Positions 1 to 10,035 of a stretch of 64,000 nt of DNA are shown piece by piece. The notes under the pieces are model-generated. The model was not told where the DNA came from. It worked only from the letters and a program-made list of their open reading frames with translations, and searched no databases. Each line of letters begins with the position of its first letter. Position 1 is the first letter of the stretch. The DNA comes from Wallacemonas rigidus (taxonomy: Eukaryota; Euglenozoa; Kinetoplastea; Trypanosomatida; Trypanosomatidae): positions 186,001-250,000 of the forward strand of contig JASAOL010000593.1 in the NCBI GenBank assembly GCA_030849045.1, read 5' to 3'. A program made the translations under genes and the position numbers.

Positions 1-480
1 AGTCAGAAAAGAAGGCATCCAGCTCATCCCTCACGCACGCATGAAGAAGTGGGTAGAGAAGTCGTTGCGACTGTGCGATCGTGGGCGGGTGCGTTTCACT
101 TTTTTTTTCTTTCTTAATTTTTTGTTTGTTTGTTTGTTTGTTGTTTTGTTTTGTGTGTGTGATAGGATAACGGACGAAACGCAACAAAGGGTGGAAGGCG
201 TTTGTGTGTGGATATGTGTGTGAAATGCAAAATAGTCTGCAGCGGTGACAGGTCCACAGAGGACACACAACGAACAGTTGACACTTCGCTTCACGTCTTG
301 TGGTGGTCGTCGTCATCGTTTCCACAAGGTGATGTGCCTGTGAATGAAGGTGCCCTTAACTTTTTGTTGTTGTTGTTGTTGCTCATGAGTGTGAGTGTGC
401 ATTGACCGTTTGCGCTGTTTTCTGTAGGCGAGAGAGAGAGAGAGGCGGAAGATGCACAGCACGACGGCGTCGGAGTGCGT
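1..480. other. 3' flank of the NEK-like kinase gene, no gene seen
   Basis: The stretch lies downstream of the kinase stop codon and would be its 3' UTR and spacer. It holds a T run near 101-110, a TTTG tetranucleotide tract at about 121-142 and a short TTG tract near 361-380. Frames open here are short and compositionally simple, so I call no gene. Confidence 0.6.
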
Positions 481-3400
481 TTACTCGAGCGCGCTTTGAG
501 GCACCACCAAGTACAGCCGCATAAACGCTCGCTGTGCGAATTGGGCAGCCCACACGTGCCGCACCCTCCGCCATGCCGCCTCCGAGTCGATGCGAATGCA
601 CAGCGGTGCGTGCGAGGAGGTACCGGCCGCCTCTGCGCGCGGCGCATGCTTCGCAGACGGCGACGTCAGCGCCGCCGTTGGTGTGTGCGGCTCGTAAAAG
701 TACAGGGCTAGTTGTTCGCGCAGAAGTGTTCCACCTTGGCGAGGCGCACGCAAGGCGGCCTTACAGACACGCGGTGGTGGCGGCCGCTCGCCTTGTGCAG
801 GCGCCGTACTATCGCCGTCTTCACACACCGGGAGCACGACCAACGGCATGGCGGCGCCTTGGTGCGAGTGCCCCTCGGCCTGTTGTAGGGCGGAGGCGAA
901 GAGGGACATGTCAAGCTGGCACTGACCGAGAGAAAAGAGGACTCGCCAGAGAAGACCAGAGAGGCGTGTTCGGTCGTGTAAGGGCCGCAAGGCGAGAGTG
1001 ATGGGCAGCGGTCGATGGTCCGACCTCAGGTAGCGTGTGATGGGGACGACTTGATTGTCCGGTTGAGACGTCGATGCGTCTTGGGTTTTCGGCTTCATAG
1101 ATTTCTCTTTGGGGGGTGGTGCGCGAGGAACTTGTTTTCGCGCAGACGTCGTGGCGATCGCCTCGGGCACGGGCTTACGGACTGGGTTAGCTCCTGCGTG
1201 GTTGCCCGTGGCCATCGTGGTGCCTACAACGGACAAGGCGTTCGTCGCCACCACGGTCTTCGCCGCCGTCGCACGCGTTGTGAGAGGCACCGGAGGAGGC
1301 GGCGGCTGTCGCGCGGGGTCCGTCGTGAGTTCTGGGGGGAATACCGGTGAGCGTGGGGAGTGTGACGGGGAAGCGGTACGTGCATCGTCCTTGGCCTCGT
1401 TGGCGTCCATGCGAGACCCCCTCTCCGGTTCTTTTCCATTGGCCGTTCGTGACGACCGCTCCCGTGCGGCTGACACGGGCGGCGTCGCCCCCTTGATCGG
1501 TGGTGCGGTTCCTTGTTGCAACCGGCTTGCGACCTTCTCTTCCGTCCCTGGTACACTGGCTGTCAGCACTAGTGTGACCGGCAACGTGTAGTCGAAAAAA
1601 CGACAGAGTTGACGACTTGGCACAGTCAGACGTTTTTCATTGGCATCTGTTGGTGTCGGCACCTGAGGAAGAGCTTCTGGGGTGTAGTAGAGGGCCGTGT
1701 ACAAGTACGCGTCGTCCTCCTCGTCCTCATCATCATCATCGTCAGAAGACGACGATGAAGACGAGGAGTCCGTGGAGATACGATCAGCTTCACTGTCTTC
1801 GTCGGTCGTTGTTTCCTCACTGGACTGTGAGGTCGGCTGCTTCTTCCCACGCCACATCCTCTTCTGCTCTACACGTCCGTCACTATTCTCCTCCTCTTCA
1901 TCGTCGTTGGTGCTGCTAACACTTGGCGAATCAGACAGTGATGATGAGTGGGACGGCTCCGCTTGGAGCCTGCTGCGGTTCACCGCGTCGATGCCCTTGA
2001 GAATGTAAAGAGATGAAGCGAGTGCGGGTGTGGCCACAACTTTGGATGTCACCTCGGCCAACGGACGTGGTCGAACGGGTGCGGGTGAGACGCCAGCCTC
2101 GTTTTTCCTCGCACGCGTGTCCTTCGCCTCCGGCGCAGAAGCCGCGCGCCTCGCAGATACCTTCTCTGCTGCAGTCAACGGTTTTCTCGTTTTGTATGAC
2201 TGTGTAGACACCTTCGTGTGGTCGCCGCTTCGTCGGCGTCGATCAGGGTGCGCACTGTGAGGAGGACGTCGACCCTTTGCCGCGACACGCGCGCGTGCGA
2301 GAGAACTTCTGCTACGCACCACCCTCTCCGAATCGGATGTCGCGCTCGTCTGTCCACTGCTCTCGTCCTCTTCGCTCTCCTCGCTCGCCTCGCTGGCCTC
2401 TTCGTCATCGCATGAAGGCGGACAGCTCCAGCGCCAGCGCTGCACAGCCTCGAGGGCGGAGGGCGGTGGGAGAACAGGCTTCTGTCGGCCGCGACGAAGA
2501 CCTTCGCGATAGCACACCACCGTGGGGGGCCTTGCGGCTGGCGCGGTGACCAGGGCCGGATGGCGTACCTGCAGCGCGTTCGTCGCCGCGTCCTCTTTTT
2601 TTAGCATCCCCATCAGCGCGAGGCACTGCTCGCGTAGCTCAGCGTCTGTGACCTCTTCGGCGTCGTCCTCGACGGAAGAGGACTCCCAGAGATCGGTGAA
2701 GTAGGCATCCCGGCGCGGAGGGACCCAGACAGGGGCGATCTGATATCGGCGGGGTGGCTGCACGGCGAATGCAGATCGCCAGCGTGCGACAGCCGCAGCG
2801 TTGTGCGCCTCACTTGTCACGCGCGTTTCTGCTTCCGCCGACCACAGCCGCTGAAGACGCTCGCGGTAGCACAGCGCACCGCCACTGGTGACCATGTCGC
2901 CCGCCGTGCTCGGCTCCGGCATCTGCCACGCTTGTTGCGTATCTGGTGCCGCCTCTGCTGCTTCCGTCGACGGTGGTGGCGCGTCACCTCCGCCTGCGGC
3001 GAGTGTGACTGCGAGGTGCGGCGGTGGTGTGGACTGGTGTTCGAGGAGCTGGCGCACAGTGGCATCGAGAACATCCGCAGAGGGTGGGCGTGTGGAAACC
3101 GTCTTGGGTGGCGCGTACTTTGCCGAAGTGGCCGCCGTCGTCGTGGGGAACAGCTCGCTTTGCACTTCGCGTGTGGCCTCTGCGGAGAGTAGCGGACGTT
3201 GTGTCGCGTCAAATCGAAGAGGGGAGCCAGGAGCGGCGGAAGGGATGGTGTCTACGGTGGCGCTCAGTGGGCGGGCGGTTGGGGCCGTGGTGAGGACGGC
3301 GACATTGGGCGCGTGTGTACGTGTGTGTTGTGGCGGAGGAGCCGACGCCGAAGCAGGTGTGGTGGTGGGCGAGATCGCGGCTCCCTCCATCAATGTGGTG

Positions 3401-6400
3401 TCCGATGTCACTGGCAGTGCCTGCGCCAACGCTTCACCGTACAGCGCGGTCAGTTGCATTCGAAGACGGGCACGGACGGCCTCCAGTGCTGCTTGCTGCG
3501 CACGCTGGGTCTGGATGTACTTGTGCCGATGTGCGTGATGGGCGAGGAGCTTCGCACGCAGAAGCTGTTCGATTTGAGCCGTGGACATGGAAACCGTCGC
3601 CTCCGGCTCAGCCACACCTGGACTCTCCGCATCCGGTTCTGTGCGTCGCTGCGGCGCTGCCTCCTCCGCGGGAGCAGACGATGTGGTGAGCGGAGTCGGG
3701 AGTGAGGGTGGAGATGGGGAGGTCTCCGGAGGGGCGGGTGGTGGGGGTGACGGTGGTGCCAGCGGCGCGGACGGGGATGGGGTCGAGATACGGCGCATTT
3801 CCTGTTCGCGTGTGCCGGGCAGATCTGCGGCTTCCAGCCGCGCAGCGCTGATGGGTCGCACGCGGGCGCCGGCTGCACTTTCCGGAAACGCCTCCGTCCG
3901 CAAACGCGATGAGGGACGCGACACAGAGAGCGGCGCGGAGGACGACAGGAGGCTCGCGCGGTCCGCACGTGAACGCAGTGTATCCTGGACATCGGCGTGA
4001 CCACCACTCCGCTGCGGTGCCATGAGCAGCGATACGCGACGTGGGCCCGACGTCGGCCTGCCCGCGTCGAAAGCGAGGCTTGCATCTCCGTACACATCTA
4101 TACGGTGAGCGGCATCGGGCTGTCCTTCGCTCGCGGTGTCATCCACAGTGCCGCCAGGCTGAGGAGTCCCTTTCGTCTGCGAAGGTGAGCAGCCCGCGCG
4201 AACGGCTGCGTTTCTCCGTGAGGAGCTCCCTGTCGGATCTCGGAAAGACGGTTTCGTGAACTCCACAAGCGCTGCACCACCAAGCGGGATGGGATCGCCG
4301 GTGATCGTCGGCCCCGCTGTGAGCGATGGCCGCATCCGCGTGCTGTTCGCGCAGGCAGACGCTGTGGAGGGCTCCACTAGGAGAACTGCATCACTGTCGG
4401 GATGAAGTGCGATGCTGGAAAAGACGTCCGCGTTGTGTAGCCACGGTGCGAAGTCAGCATCGTCCTCATCCGCAGCAGCGGTGGCGGTTTTGTCTTCCGC
4501 CGTGTTACGCAAAGTAAGCGCAGGTGTCTCGTCGACATTCGCGTGTCTTGATGACATCGAGTGGTGGGTATCCGCGTCTTCTGCCTCGCGTGTGTCCACT
4601 GTCGACGCGTTGAGTGAATCTGTGCGCTCCACACACCCCGACAAGAGTGGCGGCGGTTGGCTTAGGGCCAGATCCAGCGGCGCATGCTGCCACACAGCAC
4701 TGCTGCGCTGAACCGCGTGTAGACTGGCGCGTCGAGACTCAGGAAGAGACGAAACGAGCGCACCAAAGGAGGCCTGCACACGCGTCGCCAAGGGCACAGT
4801 CGAGACACTCATCTCTTGCGCCACGGCAGCCGCTGCGCCGACTGTACTGTCCCAAGATGATGCGGGGCGACTTGCAGGCAGCTCTGCGAAGACAAAGGCA
4901 GAGAGACGCGCTGCGCGGCTCTGCGGTCGGCTGTCACCGCCATCGCTCTGCCCGAGGCTGCCGCTGCGGAGCAAAATAGAGCCGCCGCGCGCGGGCGCAC
5001 GCGCCGGTGCACGTGGCAGCAGAGCGGCGCCAGCAGGTGTGGTGGTGTGCGACGGACTTGAGGTGGGTGTGGCAGCCCGCTTCGGATTCGGTACCAGAGG
5101 TGGACGTGCGGGCACCAAGGGAGACTGCATCGACGACGAGACCTGTTGAGGCGAGTCGAGCGTCAACACGTCCGCAATGGCAGACGGTTCTTGGCTTGCG
5201 CCGTTCAGCTCCAGCACGTGATCGGTGTCGCTCTTGATTCCCGTCGCGTCCTCCTGTTCGCGCTCCTGTTGGGCAGTCTGCGCGGCTCGAACGGAAGTAT
5301 CGATCACGGCGGAACTCGTCGCTGGGCGTGATGTGCGGGCCTGTGCCGAGGCAGGACGGCTCCACACGTTGCCGAGTCCCACTCGTTGAGATGTACCCGC
5401 ACCGGCAGCGAGTGGGAGAGACGTCAGCGAGGTGCCGGTGAGATTCAAGTACGACGGCACGACGCCGAACGTGTCCATCAAGATCGTCTCCGCAGCCGGA
5501 CGTGCGCCGGCATCCACCGTCAAGGCTTGCTCCACGAGGCTCACCACGAGCGAGTGCAGCACCGCTTCTGAGCGCTCAAACTGTGCCTCGCCGTACAGCG
5601 CGTGAAGTGCGATCAGCTGCGCAGGAGGGAACTCATGTGGTGTGAGCAGCCGCTCGTGATCGTACCGGCCCTCCGAGACCAAGTGAATCTGTGCTAACAC
5701 GTTTCTGGCGGCGAAGGGAAGCTTCAGGCAGTACAGCTCGTACGTGACGACGCCCAGTGCCCACACATCGGCACCGAACGAGTACAAGTCGCCAAGACAG
5801 ACTTCTGGGGCGAGGTAGAACGGCGTGCCGACGAATGTGCTTGTGAAGGGGTCGGAGGCGTTCAACAACTTGGCAATGCCAAAGTCACCGATGCGAACCG
5901 TACCGCTCTTCGTGAGATAAATGTTGGAGGGTTTTACATCGCGATGCACAATGGCGAGTGAGTGCAGATAAGCGAGACCGTCTAGACACTGACGTATAAT
6001 ATCGGTGATCAGAAAAGATTCGATCCACTCCACATCACGTCCACCCGCCTCGCCATCGTCGTCATCATCGTCGAGGCCCGTCGCGCTTGCGGCGCCATCG
6101 TCGCGCGTGTACTGCACACGCGAGCGTGAGTCTGAGGCGTCATTTGTGCCCCAGCGCATGCCGGCCTCACTCGCACCCAGCGGTGTTTGTGGGAAAAAAG
6201 AGGCATCCGTGGAATCCCACGAAGCCCCGGCGCCAGGGCCAGCTCCAGCGGCCGCGCCAGAAGCCCACGCCGCCTCATCACCAAAGGCGTCGTCGTCGTC
6301 GTCAAAGCGATCAGAGAGCGCGTGCACGTGCGCAACACGTCGCTCGAAGCGATCGTCGCGCGGGCTCCCGTCCTCTTCCACACCACGCCCATCATCGAGA

Positions 6401-6933
6401 GATGTGGACACGGCGCGCGCGCGTTTTCGGGTGGGTGAGCTGGACGCTGCGCCGCCCTGGTGGTCACGCGTGTGGCGAGACTTGTGTGGTCTACCTTGGT
6501 GTTGGCGGATGAGGGAGGCGAGATCGCCACCGTCCACGTACTCCGTCACAAGGCACAGCTGCTGCCAGGTAGAGTCGTTGAAGCAGTCCAGGTACTTGAG
6601 AATATTCGGGTGTGAGATGTTGCGCAGGAGCGACACCTCGTTCATGGCGAGCACCACCTCCGCATCCGACAGGGCAGAGAGGGGAATGGCTTTCACAGCC
6701 ACCAAGCACGCTTGCGTCATCTCATCGTTTTCGTCCTCCGCGATGGCACCGTCATCGGCTGTGTGTGTCGCCTGGTGACCGGCATTCTCCTCTTTGAGCG
6801 CACGCTGCAACGTGCTATCAATGCACAGGTACACGACACCGAAGCCACCTTCGCCAAGCACACGCAAAGGCTTGTAGCGAGGCCAGTGGTGCGGAAGTTC
6901 GTAAGACACGCTGTCGGAACTGAGTCCCGCCAT
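481..6933 (-). CDS. NEK-like serine/threonine protein kinase with very long C-terminal extension
   Basis: A 2,150-residue protein with an N-terminal kinase domain (about residues 20-490) of NEK type. Visible motifs are the glycine loop GEGGFG (27-32), the lysine in AVKAI (K81), the helix-C glutamate near E99, catalytic HRDVKPSN (330-337), DFG (350-352) and GTPFYLAPE (369-377), so the kinase looks active. An insert of about 155 residues (roughly 146-302), rich in Asp, Ala and Gly, splits the domain between the hinge and the HRD loop. The remaining ~1,650 residues are disordered and rich in Pro, Ser and Thr, with Ser/Asp/Glu runs and no domain I recognise. The start at 6933 is an ATG immediately before the kinase domain. 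NEK kinases act in basal body, flagellar and cell-cycle control in other organisms; that role is only inferred here. Confidence 0.88.
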   Translation of the reverse strand: MAGLSSDSVSYELPHHWPRYKPLRVLGEGGFGVVYLCIDSTLQRALKEENAGHQATHTADDGAIAEDENDEMTQACLVAVKAIPLSALSDAEVVLAMNEVSLLRNISHPNILKYLDCFNDSTWQQLCLVTEYVDGGDLASLIRQHQGRPHKSRHTRDHQGGAASSSPTRKRARAVSTSLDDGRGVEEDGSPRDDRFERRVAHVHALSDRFDDDDDAFGDEAAWASGAAAGAGPGAGASWDSTDASFFPQTPLGASEAGMRWGTNDASDSRSRVQYTRDDGAASATGLDDDDDDGEAGGRDVEWIESFLITDIIRQCLDGLAYLHSLAIVHRDVKPSNIYLTKSGTVRIGDFGIAKLLNASDPFTSTFVGTPFYLAPEVCLGDLYSFGADVWALGVVTYELYCLKLPFAARNVLAQIHLVSEGRYDHERLLTPHEFPPAQLIALHALYGEAQFERSEAVLHSLVVSLVEQALTVDAGARPAAETILMDTFGVVPSYLNLTGTSLTSLPLAAGAGTSQRVGLGNVWSRPASAQARTSRPATSSAVIDTSVRAAQTAQQEREQEDATGIKSDTDHVLELNGASQEPSAIADVLTLDSPQQVSSSMQSPLVPARPPLVPNPKRAATPTSSPSHTTTPAGAALLPRAPARAPARGGSILLRSGSLGQSDGGDSRPQSRAARLSAFVFAELPASRPASSWDSTVGAAAAVAQEMSVSTVPLATRVQASFGALVSSLPESRRASLHAVQRSSAVWQHAPLDLALSQPPPLLSGCVERTDSLNASTVDTREAEDADTHHSMSSRHANVDETPALTLRNTAEDKTATAAADEDDADFAPWLHNADVFSSIALHPDSDAVLLVEPSTASACANSTRMRPSLTAGPTITGDPIPLGGAALVEFTKPSFRDPTGSSSRRNAAVRAGCSPSQTKGTPQPGGTVDDTASEGQPDAAHRIDVYGDASLAFDAGRPTSGPRRVSLLMAPQRSGGHADVQDTLRSRADRASLLSSSAPLSVSRPSSRLRTEAFPESAAGARVRPISAARLEAADLPGTREQEMRRISTPSPSAPLAPPSPPPPAPPETSPSPPSLPTPLTTSSAPAEEAAPQRRTEPDAESPGVAEPEATVSMSTAQIEQLLRAKLLAHHAHRHKYIQTQRAQQAALEAVRARLRMQLTALYGEALAQALPVTSDTTLMEGAAISPTTTPASASAPPPQHTRTHAPNVAVLTTAPTARPLSATVDTIPSAAPGSPLRFDATQRPLLSAEATREVQSELFPTTTAATSAKYAPPKTVSTRPPSADVLDATVRQLLEHQSTPPPHLAVTLAAGGGDAPPPSTEAAEAAPDTQQAWQMPEPSTAGDMVTSGGALCYRERLQRLWSAEAETRVTSEAHNAAAVARWRSAFAVQPPRRYQIAPVWVPPRRDAYFTDLWESSSVEDDAEEVTDAELREQCLALMGMLKKEDAATNALQVRHPALVTAPAARPPTVVCYREGLRRGRQKPVLPPPSALEAVQRWRWSCPPSCDDEEASEASEESEEDESSGQTSATSDSERVVRSRSSLARARVAAKGRRPPHSAHPDRRRRSGDHTKVSTQSYKTRKPLTAAEKVSARRAASAPEAKDTRARKNEAGVSPAPVRPRPLAEVTSKVVATPALASSLYILKGIDAVNRSRLQAEPSHSSSLSDSPSVSSTNDDEEEENSDGRVEQKRMWRGKKQPTSQSSEETTTDEDSEADRISTDSSSSSSSSDDDDDEDEEDDAYLYTALYYTPEALPQVPTPTDANEKRLTVPSRQLCRFFDYTLPVTLVLTASVPGTEEKVASRLQQGTAPPIKGATPPVSAARERSSRTANGKEPERGSRMDANEAKDDARTASPSHSPRSPVFPPELTTDPARQPPPPPVPLTTRATAAKTVVATNALSVVGTTMATGNHAGANPVRKPVPEAIATTSARKQVPRAPPPKEKSMKPKTQDASTSQPDNQVVPITRYLRSDHRPLPITLALRPLHDRTRLSGLLWRVLFSLGQCQLDMSLFASALQQAEGHSHQGAAMPLVVLPVCEDGDSTAPAQGERPPPPRVCKAALRAPRQGGTLLREQLALYFYEPHTPTAALTSPSAKHAPRAEAAGTSSHAPLCIRIDSEAAWRRVRHVWAAQFAQRAFMRLYLVVPQSALE

Positions 6934-8076
6934 GAGACAGTGGATGGGCGATCACAGTGTGCGTGACAATGGACGTCTGTATGTGGCGAAGATGAAATGA
7001 TGCTGCACTCCAATGACATCCAGATCCACGTACGCGCGTGTGTGTATGTGTGCGTGTATGTGTTGGGAAGCAGATTTAATACAACGAGGGTAGAAACGCC
7101 TCGTATCACGCGAATGCCGTCCAAGAAAACAAGAACCGAGAGAGAGAGAGAGCAGCAAATGGCGAGATGTACGCCGAAAAGAGAGGATGCAGGGGGACGC
7201 CTGACTCACAAGAAATGAGCCGCGTAGCTGCGTGAGTTGTGAGTGGGAGAAGACGAAAAGAAAAAAGAGAAAAAGAGAAAAAGAGATGAAGGGTCGAAGA
7301 CGTCACTGGATGTGAGGAGGAACGGAGAAAAGGTGGCAGCACGGGCATTGAGCCGCCATGTGTACTCCTGTCAGCGCAGAACAACCACATGATCGGATGG
7401 CACGGAACCGAGCCCGTCGGTCACTTCACCTTCTCTGTCGCGATATCATTGTGTGTTTCTTGATCTTCTTGAACAAATTATTGTCATTAGTTATCCATTA
7501 AGCGTACCCAAACCTCTAGTTTTCTCTTTGCTGCTGCTGTGATCTTTCTTTCAAAGGCTGGCGGGTGCAGTCCTCCCTCTCATTCGGAAAGAGGTCGCAC
7601 ACACACACACAGTCACACAGGCGTTCAGATACGTAAGAATAGCAGTAAAGCGTAAGTACAAAGGAGGGCATGAAACGTTCAAAATTTTTTGTAAAAAAAA
7701 AAAGGACGTGAGAGGATGTGAGAAGACGAAAGAAAAAACACAAAAATTAGTGCCAAAGAACAAATAAGTCTGCGCACGAGAAGAGAGGGCACAGCAGATC
7801 AACTTTGCTGTACCGCAAGAAACGCGAAAAGAAGCGGCGAGGAGAGCGAGAGAAGCCATGACGGTGTGTAGACACACGAAATAGCAGCAGTGGACAGCGA
7901 AAAGCACTGTCGTGATGTTAATAAGGTGTCGTCTACGCCAACGTGTGTGCATATGTGGGTGTGTGTGTGTGGCTCACACTCTTTGGGTTTGTTTGTTTGT
8001 TTGTTTTTTTCCGTCATTCGCCAGTTTTGTGGCGCCTCCTCGTGTCATGGCGCACGTCTTTTATAGCTGCCTCCCA
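6934..8076. other. Spacer between XPRT and the NEK-like kinase
   Basis: It holds the kinase 5' leader (right after 6933) and the XPRT 3' UTR (left of 8077). It contains a GA run near 7138-7153, a CA run near 7598-7610, an A run near 7693-7703, and a TTTG tract near 7986-8003. A candidate trans-splice AG for the kinase is at 6977-6978. No convincing gene is seen. Confidence 0.55.
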
Positions 8077-8769
8077 CTACAGCTTCGCCTTGTACTTGGC
8101 TTCCTCGCCATCCTTGAGAACAAACACGTGTCTGAAGTCGCGATAGCGATCATTGACCTCGAAGCCGTAGCCAATGATGTACTTGTTCGGCCCCGGAATG
8201 CACTTGTAGTCCGTGTGAAACGTGACCTTGCGTGCATCGCTGGACTTGTCCACCAACACGAGTGTTTTGATGGATTTGGGCTTAAATTGTGCCTCGAGAT
8301 GCTCCTTCAAGAATTTGAGTGTGCGGCCAGAATCACAGAGATCCTCCACGATAAGCAGATGCTTGCCATCGAAGTTGGTGAACTTGGGCTTCGCCAGAAT
8401 CACCACTTCGCCACTGCTCTTCGTGCCCTCGCGGTACGAGGTTAAGCGGATGAAATCAACCACGTGGGGAAGGCCGTAGTCGCCCAAGTAGCGGACGAAG
8501 TCCGCGGTGAAAATGTAGCTGCCCTTCAACACCGAAAGGATCATCAGCGGGTTGTCGTAACTAATCGCTGTTTCGCTGCCGTTCTCGATCGAATCGGCGT
8601 GGCGAAGAGACTTGTACTCCTCCGCAATCTGTTTCGCCACACGCTTTATGTTCGCCTGGATCACGTCCTCAGTGGCGACCACGGCAGACGCCATGGGGTA
8701 CGCGCGGCCGTCCACGGTAATGACGCCCTCAGGGGTTTTGCCGACCACACATTTGTGCCCAGGCTCCAT
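8077..8769 (-). CDS. XPRT: Xanthine phosphoribosyltransferase
   Basis: A 230-residue purine phosphoribosyltransferase that joins xanthine (and more weakly other oxopurines) to PRPP to make XMP, a salvage step special to Leishmania-type trypanosomatids. It has LMILSVLKGSYIFTADF (75-91), the PRPP-binding motif LLIVEDLCDSGRT (138-150) and NKYIIGYGFEVNDRYRD near the C-terminus. PHVVDFIRL and the AKL end match my memory of Leishmania XPRT rather than HGPRT. AKL is a PTS1 signal, so the enzyme should be glycosomal. The open frame extends 78 codons upstream through CA-repeat sequence. I start at 8769 because it fits family length and is the first ATG after the predicted acceptor at 8869-8870. The related HGPRT gene lies next upstream. 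Confidence 0.93.
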   Translation of the reverse strand: MEPGHKCVVGKTPEGVITVDGRAYPMASAVVATEDVIQANIKRVAKQIAEEYKSLRHADSIENGSETAISYDNPLMILSVLKGSYIFTADFVRYLGDYGLPHVVDFIRLTSYREGTKSSGEVVILAKPKFTNFDGKHLLIVEDLCDSGRTLKFLKEHLEAQFKPKSIKTLVLVDKSSDARKVTFHTDYKCIPGPNKYIIGYGFEVNDRYRDFRHVFVLKDGEEAKYKAKL

Positions 8770-8811
8770 CGCTGAAGTTGATAAAGTGGGCGCTACGTCT
8801 GTGAGTTTGTG

Positions 8812-8815
<4 letters not shown>

Positions 8816-8844
<29 letters not shown>
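8816..8844. repeat. (TG)n microsatellite upstream of XPRT
   Basis: A nearly pure dinucleotide run of about 29 nt, reading as CA on the coding strand. It starts 47 nt upstream of the XPRT ATG and lies inside its predicted 5' UTR. Confidence 0.9.
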
Positions 8845-8847
<3 letters not shown>

Positions 8848-8868
8848 GCTACGCGCAGCAGAGTGTTC

Positions 8869-8893
8869 CTGTCCGTCAGAAAGGAGAAAAAAT
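8869..8893 (-). promoter_or_regulatory. Candidate spliced-leader acceptor for XPRT
   Basis: On the coding strand a pyrimidine tract (from about 8893 to 8878) is followed by the first AG at 8870-8869. This gives a 5' UTR of about 99 nt whose first ATG is the chosen XPRT start. It is a prediction from the tract-plus-AG rule only. Confidence 0.45.
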
Positions 8894-10035
8894 CGTTGTG
8901 ATGCGTCGAACGTCGGGGTTGGGTGGTTCGCGGGACACGCGAAAACGAGACAAGGGAGGTAGGAGAGACAATACGAGAACAAATGAAGAGGAATCGAATG
9001 CACGCGGTCATCGGTTTGTCAGTTCGATACGTTGGACCGTCAGTCGGCAACAGCACATGTGTGTCGCAGAGGAGTAAGGCGAGAGAAAGAGAGAGAAAAG
9101 CGATGCTCTCCACCTCGCTCACACCAACAGAAGCGACCGAAAGGTGAGTCGTGGAGATACCACTACTGGTCTTTCTTTCGCTCATCTCGTGGCGACTATG
9201 TTGGTGATTGAGAGGTTGACACATCAGCTCAGCGTCGCAACTGCATGGGGAGGCGCACCAGGCGCTGATGTCATGGACAGAAACACAAGATGTTAGAGGG
9301 CAAACGTGGACGTCAAGACGAGCGCATAAGCGTCGTAGAAACAGAACTGGGGCAGCGAACAGAGAAAGACCGTGGGCAGCACACAATCGGCGCGCACGTA
9401 TCTTTTTACGACGCGGGAAAAAAAAACCATTAAGTGAATCAATGCAGCTTTGCAGCGCAACCGCAAGCAGTCAGGTCGTGAGAGTCTCTCTCTCTCTCTC
9501 GCCCTTTTTACACGCTCAACGGTCCGATCGATGGTATCATGATTCGTGCAACATTTTTTCGTACATGGTGTTGTTAATATTCGTTTCATTGACCTCCTCC
9601 TTCGTACGGCAAGTCAATCTTACAAAAAGATAGAGAGAGGGAGAGAGGGTGTCCACAGGAGAATTGGAGTGGACGCGCGTGTCTGGGCCCTTGGGGTCAA
9701 CGACTATCCGGTGCGCGTTTCTCTGATCGCGCTTTCGACGCGCCGCGCCGTGCACTTCGTGAGGAGTGGGGGGGTCGTCGCAGCGTCTAGCCACCTCCCC
9801 GCTTGTGGTCAGTCGCATTGACCCGTAAGGCGTAAAACATGAGCGAAGAAAGACACCAGCCGCAGCTGACGATCATCTCGCATCGCTGACCTCTCCTCCC
9901 TCCCACCTTGCGTGACGTGGTGTGCTCGCCTCGCCTGTCAGTGCACATGTGTATTCCATGTGGAGATGCGTGACTGTCAATCACTCTACCGCGCAGCTCG
10001 TGCTCCTCGTTTCCGTCTCTTCTGCGCCTTCTCGT

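Larger units (their letters stand above)
8770..10035. other. Spacer between HGPRT and XPRT
   Basis: The 1.27 kb spacer carries the XPRT leader (TG repeat, acceptor) and the HGPRT 3' UTR. It has a second purine-rich tract at about 9083-9101 and a CT run near 9487-9501. Short frames on both strands are low in complexity, so I see no gene. Confidence 0.55.
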
